From an uncultured Clostridia bacterium (GTDB lineage: Bacteria > Bacillota > Clostridia > TANB77 > RGIG9151), in contig CAKSUD010000064.1 in assembly GCA_934500865.1 (NCBI GenBank), forward strand, positions 1 through 10,240: a stretch of DNA of 10,240 bases, given 5' to 3'. Position numbers and translations under genes: made by a program. The first letter of the stretch is position 1. The number at the start of each line of letters is the position of its first letter. Positions 6,889-10,240 of the stretch are shown piece by piece. Under the pieces are notes generated by a model that was not told the origin of the DNA, made no database searches, and was given only the letters and a program-made list of their open reading frames with translations.

Positions 6889-7092
6889 TTATTGAAGCAA
6901 TACGCCAACAGATGCCATAGAAGTACGCAGTGATCCTCTGTCTGTTGTAGCAGGGTCATATATAACTGTAACTTTAGAACCTCCGACATCTATAGCCACA
7001 TCATCTACTCCCGGCATAGAAGCAAGCCAGTTTTTCAATTCTAAAGCTTGATTAGCAGATAATGTATTAACATTAAAAATAGTTGTTTCCAT
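6889..7092 (-). CDS. HMA-like ferredoxin-fold protein lacking CxxC
   Basis: A 67-residue protein with the size and beta-alpha-beta-beta-alpha-beta pattern of heavy-metal-associated (HMA, copper-chaperone-like) domains. The parts are strand ETTIFNV, helix ANQALELKNWLASMPG, strand VDDVAIDV, strand KVTVIYDPA, helix RGSLRTSMASV and strand GVLLQ. The PGV...V.ID....KV.V.YDP core is characteristic. In metal carriers a CxxC pair sits at the start of helix 1; here that stretch is NTLSANQA and the protein has no cysteine, so copper or zinc binding by that site is excluded. It may be a structural or binding adaptor. GAGGTG (7107-7102) lies nine bases before ATG 7092. The GTG at 7104 is part of that ribosome binding site and is rejected as a start. 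It heads an operon with the 57-residue gene. Confidence 0.72.
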   Translation of the reverse strand: METTIFNVNTLSANQALELKNWLASMPGVDDVAIDVGGSKVTVIYDPATTDRGSLRTSMASVGVLLQ

Positions 7093-7115
7093 ATTATTTG
7101 TCACCTCACAAGGTA

Positions 7116-7152
7116 AGTATATCCGAAAGTTTTAAAATTATGCATTTTAAAA
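7116..7152. promoter_or_regulatory. Possible HMA-operon promoter with an AT-rich dyad
   Basis: On the minus strand TATACT (7121-7116) is a good -10 for the HMA-like gene, but no strong -35 is seen 17 bases upstream. A 9-bp perfect inverted repeat (TTTTAAAAT at 7130-7138, ATTTTAAAA at 7144-7152) covers the -35 zone. It also lies just before the divergent plus-strand promoter at 7162. It could be a shared operator, though its low complexity weakens the case. Confidence 0.35.
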
Positions 7153-7161
7153 TAGAAAATA

Positions 7162-7191
7162 TTGACAAAGCAAGTGGCATATGTATATAAT
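7162..7191 (+). promoter_or_regulatory. Promoter of the candidate antitoxin small RNA
   Basis: TTGACA at 7162-7167, an 18-base spacer and TATAAT at 7186-7191: both hexamers match consensus exactly. Transcription should start near 7198, immediately before the GAGC-GAAA-GCTC hairpin. No ribosome binding site or credible coding frame follows before the terminator at 7249-7282, so the product is best read as a short RNA. This promoter looks stronger than the one for the opposing peptide mRNA. Confidence 0.8.
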
Positions 7192-7219
7192 ATAAACATA
7201 GAGCGAAAGCTCGAGAGTA

Positions 7220-7249
7220 TAGCTTTTATACATGGGAAAAAATGCCATA
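7220..7249 (+). repeat. Direct repeats, small-RNA copies
   Basis: First copies of two repeats: TAGCTTTTATACATGG at 7220-7235 (second copy 7351-7365, one T shorter) and AATGCCATA at 7241-7249 (second copy 7392-7400). AGTATAGCT at 7216-7224 also recurs at 7335-7343. The copies keep the same order, but the gap is five bases here and 26 in the second set, where the extra bases hold the complement of the peptide's ribosome binding site. Confidence 0.8.
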
Positions 7250-7282
7250 AGAAAAAGAGAGGGGGTGGCCTCTCTTTTTCTT
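7249..7282. terminator. Bidirectional terminator shared by convergent transcripts
   Basis: AAGAAAAAGAGAGG at 7249-7262 and its exact complement CCTCTCTTTTTCTT at 7269-7282 form a 14-bp stem with a six-base loop (GGGTGG on the plus strand). The lower stem is A-rich on one side and T-rich on the other, so either strand yields a GC-rich top followed by a U-rich tail. It can end both the plus-strand small RNA and the minus-strand peptide mRNA. Confidence 0.88.
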
Positions 7283-7284
7283 GT

Positions 7285-7336
7285 CTTGTACTTAGTAACA
7301 GGGAGTAGTAAGTAAGATTAGTAGACTAAGTACAAG
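7285..7336. repeat. Perfect 12-bp inverted repeat within the peptide gene
   Basis: CTTGTACTTAGT at 7285-7296 is exactly complementary to ACTAAGTACAAG at 7325-7336, with a 28-base loop. In the minus-strand mRNA one arm covers codons 10-13 of the peptide and the other the stop codon and a few bases beyond. The message should thus fold tightly on itself, as mRNAs of type I toxins do. Confidence 0.75.
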
Positions 7337-7363
7337 TATAGCTATGAAAATAGCTTTATACAT
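7292..7363 (-). CDS. 23-residue hydrophobic peptide, candidate type I toxin
   Basis: A tiny gene encoding MYKAIFIAILVLSLL followed by ILLTTPCY. The peptide is one continuous hydrophobic stretch with a single charge (Lys3), long enough to span the membrane once. This is typical of type I toxins that insert in the inner membrane (Ibs, TisB, Fst classes). It lacks the Fst family's charged C-terminal tail, so I do not place it in a named family; in size and make-up it is nearest to Ibs peptides. The evidence that it is translated is the ribosome binding site: AAGGAGGTGAT (7377-7367) matches the 16S anti-Shine-Dalgarno over 11 bases, with AAGGAGG seven bases before the ATG. The gene is followed by the bidirectional terminator and opposed by a small RNA with two regions complementary to its message. 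Toxicity is inference. Confidence 0.72.
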   Translation of the reverse strand: MYKAIFIAILVLSLLILLTTPCY

Positions 7364-7400
7364 GGTATCACCTCCTTAAGAAAGATTTGGCAATGCCATA
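7351..7400 (-). repeat. Direct repeats, peptide-mRNA copies
   Basis: Second copies of the two repeats: TAGCTTTATACATGG at 7351-7365 covers the start codon and first four codons of the peptide, and AATGCCATA at 7392-7400 corresponds to the predicted 5' end of its mRNA. The minus-strand mRNA is complementary to the small RNA at both. The ribosome binding site (7367-7377) sits between the two pairing sites. Confidence 0.78.
7367..7377 (-). promoter_or_regulatory. Maximal-length Shine-Dalgarno site of the peptide gene
   Basis: AAGGAGGTGAT is complementary to the 3' end of 16S rRNA over 11 consecutive bases, longer than at any other gene in the window. It decides the start at 7363. Such an over-strong site suits a message that must be held off by structure and antisense RNA. 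Confidence 0.85.
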
Positions 7401-7414
7401 CAAAATATATACCA
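7391..7414 (-). promoter_or_regulatory. Extended -10 promoter and 5' hairpin of the peptide mRNA
   Basis: On the minus strand TGGTATATAT (7414-7405) fits an extended -10 (TGnTATAAT). No good -35 is visible, so the promoter should be weaker than that of the small RNA. Transcription would start near 7398. The message then opens at or near a TGGC-ATT-GCCA hairpin (about 7398-7388) and has a leader of about 35 bases. A 5' stem-loop of this kind stabilises Fst-type messages. Confidence 0.5.
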
Positions 7415-7437
7415 TAAATTTACAAAAGAGTATCATG

Positions 7438-7460
7438 AAATTTGTCGACCAGACAAATTT
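7438..7460. repeat. 9-bp inverted repeat between divergent promoters
   Basis: AAATTTGTC (7438-7446) and GACAAATTT (7452-7460) are exact complements around a five-base centre (GACCA). The dyad lies upstream of the peptide promoter (minus) and 30 bases before the riboswitch promoter (plus). It may be an operator for either. A short T tract follows on the plus strand, so a weak terminator is also possible. Confidence 0.55.
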
Positions 7461-7490
7461 TTCTCAAATCTTGTGAAATGGCGGAAATAC

Positions 7491-7519
7491 TTGAAAAAAT
7501 CAACAAAATATGGTAAAAT
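7491..7519 (+). promoter_or_regulatory. Promoter of the riboswitch-surface protein transcript
   Basis: TTGAAA at 7491-7496, 17 bases, and TAAAAT at 7514-7519 with an extended TG at 7511-7512. Transcription should begin near 7526, just ahead of the aptamer at about 7533. The leader before the coding region is therefore about 235 bases and contains the riboswitch and a terminator. Confidence 0.78.
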
Positions 7520-7532
7520 AATAATATATGAA

Positions 7533-7632
7533 AAGAGCAAACTTAGTGAAAGCTAAGGACGCAAAGTCGAGAAACTAAAGTATTAAGGTTCAACGTATGA
7601 ACTCTAAATATTATGTTGGTCGGACTGCCGAA
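7533..7632 (+). promoter_or_regulatory. Cyclic-di-GMP-I (GEMM) riboswitch
   Basis: The leader carries the hallmark core of class I cyclic-di-GMP aptamers. GAGCAAA (7535-7541) leads into a stem CTTAGT/GCTAAG closed by a GAAA tetraloop (7548-7551), followed directly by GGACGCAAAGTC (7557-7568). A second helix region runs to GGTCGGACTGCCGA near 7618-7631, where the ligand-contacting 3' strand is expected. The aptamer senses the second messenger cyclic di-GMP. The G just before CAAA agrees with cyclic-di-GMP rather than cGAMP preference, though this is only suggestive. A terminator starts 14 bases downstream. TGCCGA (7626-7631) could alternatively pair with TCGGTA (7655-7660) in the terminator's arm, which would make ligand binding switch the gene off; this polarity is inference. 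Confidence 0.85.
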
Positions 7633-7645
7633 AATAAAGGAGAAT

Positions 7646-7680
7646 AAGCCTAAATCGGTATCCCGATTTTAGGCTTTATT
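7646..7680 (+). terminator. Riboswitch-controlled intrinsic terminator
   Basis: AAGCCTAAATCGG (7646-7658) pairs with CCGATTTTAGGCTT (7663-7676), with one bulged base and a TATC loop, and is followed by TATTTAATTTAAAT. It lies between the aptamer and the ribosome binding site of the surface-protein gene (7761), about 80 bases ahead of the start codon. This is the usual expression platform for a transcriptional riboswitch. Confidence 0.85.
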
Positions 7681-7760
7681 TAATTTAAATAGAAAAAAGT
7701 CGAAAAGAATTTTGAGAAACTGAAAAATCATAGATATTTAAAATAAATTGGAGGTTAGCT

Positions 7761-10240
7761 ATGAAAAAGCTATTATTTTCTATCTTTTTAATAATGATGA
7801 TGATTGGAGGTACGGCATCCTATGCGGTAAACGCCCCTGTACTAGCCGATGGAATGACGCCAGTAAAATGGGATTCGTCATCTGGAGACTGGGTTGAAAC
7901 TAATACGACTGATGCAGACTGGTATAATTACGAACAAGTTCCTAGCACGTCCAGTACGATTGCTGGCAATGGAACTGGTAAATGGGCGAACGCTGTAACA
8001 GCTGATGGCAGTATGTGGGTATGGATACCGAGATATACTTATAAGATAGTTAGCGGTAATCACAGAAGCGGGAATTCTTTTTCTAATGATACTGCTGGTA
8101 CAAACGAGATAGCTATAAAATGGAGTAATGGTACAACAGATGATAATAGTTCTAGTTATCTTAGTCACCCGGCGTTTACTTTAAACGGAGAAGAATTAAC
8201 TGGCTTTTGGGTAGCAAAAGTTGAGGCTACTGAAAGTAGTAGCTTTCAACTGGGAAAAAACATATTGGTTGCTATCTGGCCAACTGCATATGATAAAGTA
8301 AAAAGTATTCAAAATGGTCATTTAATAAGAAATAGTGAATGGGGAGCAGTAGCGTATCTAACTAATGCAATAGGTAGAATTCCATTTGGAGAATTAGATA
8401 ATGGAGTAGCCGGAGAGTTAAATGGCTATGACTGGAACACAGTAGCTGGTGTAAAAGGAAGTACAACTCATAATATCTATGGTGTGTATGGTATGAATGG
8501 TGGGGCAAATGAATGGGTAGCCGGAGCTGTGAGTGCCAGTGGTAATATCCCAAATGTGGAGTTTTACACTTCAGCATATGATAGTTCTAATAAAGGTGAT
8601 GCAGTTTATGAAACTAGTGACGAAAGTGGTAATACATGGGATGGAGGTACATATACTGTTCCAGGTTCTAATCTAGCATTTACGCGTGGAGCAGACAGTA
8701 TATTCTCGTTTAATGGATGCAAAATGGATAGAGAAATGGGATATCGTGCGGTAATTTCTATATCAACTACTCCAGCAACTTATACTGTAACATTTAATTC
8801 TAATACTGGTTCTGGAACTATTATTCAGACTACGACACAGATATTTACGGCGGGTGTAGCACAAAGATTAGCATCTAATACTTTTTCTAAAGCTGGATAT
8901 AAATTTAGTAAATGGTCTACAAGTTCAGCTGGAATAGGGACAAGTTATGCCGACGAAGCAAGTTATACGGCAACAGCGGATATAACCTTATATGCACGGT
9001 GGACACTAGTAGATTATACAATAACATATAATTTAGATGGTGGAACAGTAAGTGGAACTAATCCAACAACTTACACAATAACCAGCAGTGCAATAACCCT
9101 AAAAAATCCAACTAAGGAAGGGTATACATTTAAGGGGTGGACAGGAAGTAACGGAACAACACCACAAACGACAGTAACTATACCAAAGGGTAGTACAGGA
9201 AATAAGTCATACACAGCAAATTGGGAGGCTAACACATATACAGTAAGCTATGACGCAAACGGGGGAACAAATGCGCCCGCAAATCAAACAAAGACATATG
9301 GAGTAGATTTAACATTAACAACAGATATACCGACATACGAAGGATATATATTTAAAGGATGGAATACAGTAGCTAATGGCTCTGGAAATAGTTATGCATC
9401 GGGTGCAACATATTCAGCAAACGAAAATCTTACTTTATATGCACAGTGGGAAGAAGAAATTTCTTCATATAACTTAATAGTAAATAACGGAATTGCAAGT
9501 AGTGAGGGCCCGGTAAGCTCTGGAGAAACAATAACTATAACAGCAGCACCAAATACGGGATATAGATTTGTTAATTGGACAGTTAACGGAATTACATTAA
9601 CAGACGCTCAAAAGACATCAGCAACAATTTCTTTTGTAATGCCTGAAAACGATGTAACTGTAACGGCTAACTTTGAATTAATGACGTATACAATTACATT
9701 TAACTCAAACTATAAAAATGGTGCAACAGCCATAACAAAAACTCAAACATTTACTCATGGAGTAGCGAAAAATTTAGATGATAACACATTTAGCATGACA
9801 GGTTATACATTTAAAGAATGGAATACAAATGTAGATGGAACTGGAACAAGCTATGCTAACGGAGCTAGCTATACAGCCACAAGCGATACAGTTCTATATG
9901 CACAATGGACACCAATAACTTATACAATAAGCTATGAGTTAAATGGTGGAACAGTAAGTGGAACAAACCCAACAAGCTATACAGTAGAAAGTAGTGCCAT
10001 AACATTAATAAATCCGACTAAGGAAGGATACACATTTGCTGGTTGGACAGGAACAGGTTTAAGTTCAGCAACAAAGACTGTAACAATTCCAACAGGAAGT
10101 ACGGGAAATAGGACATACACAGCAAACTGGACAGCTAATACGTATACAGTAAGTTATGACGCTAATGGAGGAACAAATGCACCTGCAAGTCAGACAAAGA
10201 CACATGGAGTGGACTTAACATTAACAAGTGACATTCCAAC
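7761..10240 (+). CDS. Secreted SUMF-like / InlB B-repeat surface protein (partial)
   Basis: An open frame of 826 codons without a stop, running off the window end. GGAGG at 7750-7754 lies six bases before the ATG. Residues 1-22 are a signal peptide (MKKLLFSIFLIMMMIGG, cut likely after ASYA). Residues about 30-335 resemble the SUMF/formylglycine-generating-enzyme-type fold: MWVWIPRYTYKI at 85-96, GFWVAKVEAT near 149, NIYGVYGMNGGANEWVAG at about 239-255 in place of the usual Y.M.GNVWEW, and GYRAVIS at 327-333 in place of GFR. Only one cysteine (320) is present, so an active formylglycine enzyme is unlikely and a binding role is more plausible. From 341 onward come Listeria-Bacteroides (InlB B, Flg_new) repeats with GYTFKGW and LYAQW signatures. 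The wall anchor is not in view. Expression should follow cyclic di-GMP through the leader riboswitch. Confidence 0.88.
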   Translation, partial: MKKLLFSIFLIMMMIGGTASYAVNAPVLADGMTPVKWDSSSGDWVETNTTDADWYNYEQVPSTSSTIAGNGTGKWANAVTADGSMWVWIPRYTYKIVSGNHRSGNSFSNDTAGTNEIAIKWSNGTTDDNSSSYLSHPAFTLNGEELTGFWVAKVEATESSSFQLGKNILVAIWPTAYDKVKSIQNGHLIRNSEWGAVAYLTNAIGRIPFGELDNGVAGELNGYDWNTVAGVKGSTTHNIYGVYGMNGGANEWVAGAVSASGNIPNVEFYTSAYDSSNKGDAVYETSDESGNTWDGGTYTVPGSNLAFTRGADSIFSFNGCKMDREMGYRAVISISTTPATYTVTFNSNTGSGTIIQTTTQIFTAGVAQRLASNTFSKAGYKFSKWSTSSAGIGTSYADEASYTATADITLYARWTLVDYTITYNLDGGTVSGTNPTTYTITSSAITLKNPTKEGYTFKGWTGSNGTTPQTTVTIPKGSTGNKSYTANWEANTYTVSYDANGGTNAPANQTKTYGVDLTLTTDIPTYEGYIFKGWNTVANGSGNSYASGATYSANENLTLYAQWEEEISSYNLIVNNGIASSEGPVSSGETITITAAPNTGYRFVNWTVNGITLTDAQKTSATISFVMPENDVTVTANFELMTYTITFNSNYKNGATAITKTQTFTHGVAKNLDDNTFSMTGYTFKEWNTNVDGTGTSYANGASYTATSDTVLYAQWTPITYTISYELNGGTVSGTNPTSYTVESSAITLINPTKEGYTFAGWTGTGLSSATKTVTIPTGSTGNRTYTANWTANTYTVSYDANGGTNAPASQTKTHGVDLTLTSDIP
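8781..10240 (+). repeat. Higher-order 906-bp coding repeat (A-B-C-D-A'-B'-C')
   Basis: InlB-B-like units begin at residues 341 (A, base 8781), 419 (B, 9015), 493 (C, 9237) and a divergent unit D at about 570 (9468). The series then restarts: A' at 9687, B' at 9921, C' at 10143. Each copy is exactly 906 bases (302 codons) after its partner. Conserved DNA is clear, for example GGTGGAACAGTAAGTGGAAC at 9039-9058 and 9945-9964. Differences between C and C' are mostly at third codon positions. Confidence 0.85.

Larger units (their letters stand above)
7198..7283 (+). ncRNA. Candidate antisense antitoxin RNA (par RNA II-like)
   Basis: A predicted RNA of about 85 bases. It begins with a perfect hairpin GAGC-GAAA-GCTC (7201-7212) closed by a GNRA tetraloop, which would protect the 5' end. 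Next come TAGCTTTTATACATGG (7220-7235) and AATGCCATA (7241-7249). Both recur further along the same strand at 7351-7365 and 7392-7400, opposite the start codon and the predicted 5' end of the peptide mRNA. It ends in the shared bidirectional terminator. It can therefore pair with the peptide mRNA at three places while being transcribed from separate DNA. This is the arrangement known for RNA II of the pAD1 par locus. No ribosome binding site is present. The assignment is inferred from structure; expression is not shown. Confidence 0.65.

Noticed and set aside
7130..7152. TTTTAAAAT dyad as a firm operator
   Set aside because: It is low-complexity AT sequence in an AT-rich spacer, so chance is a real explanation; reported only at low confidence.
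7232..7315. 27-codon plus-strand frame starting MGKNAIRKRE across the bidirectional terminator
   Set aside because: It has no ribosome binding site, reads through the 14-bp terminator stem, and overlaps the better supported minus-strand peptide.
7878..8577. Minus-strand frames opposite the surface-protein gene
   Set aside because: The plus strand is open from 7761 to the end with a signal peptide and repeat domains, and the minus frames have no supporting signals.
8781..10240. Repeat array considered as a CRISPR or non-coding tandem repeat
   Set aside because: The period is 906 bases, the frame stays open throughout and changes are mostly synonymous, so it is a protein repeat.

Overview
The window is AT-rich, with strong Shine-Dalgarno sites, sigma-A type promoters, a ComEC protein, a DUF4364 protein, SH3b-NlpC/P60 wall hydrolase architecture and a class I cyclic-di-GMP riboswitch. 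Together these point to a low-GC Gram-positive bacterium, most likely a clostridial anaerobe. No rRNA, tRNA, CRISPR array, transposase or phage module was found.

Positions 1-3634 (+): a consensus promoter drives a secreted SH3b/NlpC-P60 peptidoglycan hydrolase. It is joined with no gap to comEC, the DNA-uptake channel. A textbook intrinsic terminator lies inside the first 35 codons of comEC, so comEC expression may depend on ribosomes covering it. Positions 3624-5315: a small four-helix membrane protein (TIGR04086-like) on the minus strand overlaps the comEC end. A divergent, unrecognised four-helix membrane protein follows. Next is a complete type II toxin-antitoxin operon (Phd/YefM antitoxin, RelE/ParE toxin with a TTG start) with its own promoter. 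Positions 5320-6631: a promoter, a DUF4364 winged-helix protein and a TrmH/SpoU-family RNA methyltransferase form an operon.

Positions 6695-7092 (-): a two-gene operon encodes a 67-residue HMA-like ferredoxin-fold protein without the CxxC metal site and a 57-residue unrecognised protein. Positions 7162-7414 hold the most striking element, a compact candidate type I toxin-antitoxin locus laid out like the par/fst locus of plasmid pAD1. A minus-strand mRNA encodes a 23-residue hydrophobic peptide behind a maximal ribosome binding site. A short plus-strand RNA from a consensus promoter converges on it. The two share a perfect 14-bp bidirectional terminator. Two direct repeats let the small RNA pair with the mRNA at its start codon and at its predicted 5' end. 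The peptide does not look like Fst.

Positions 7491-10240 (+): promoter, cyclic-di-GMP-I riboswitch, intrinsic terminator, then a secreted surface protein that runs off the window. Its N-terminal half resembles a SUMF/formylglycine-enzyme-type fold. The rest is a tandem of InlB-B-like repeats arranged in a higher-order 302-residue period. The logic is familiar: cyclic-di-GMP controlling a wall-associated or adhesive protein. Start codons were chosen by ribosome binding sites, and several genes are shorter than their longest open frame.
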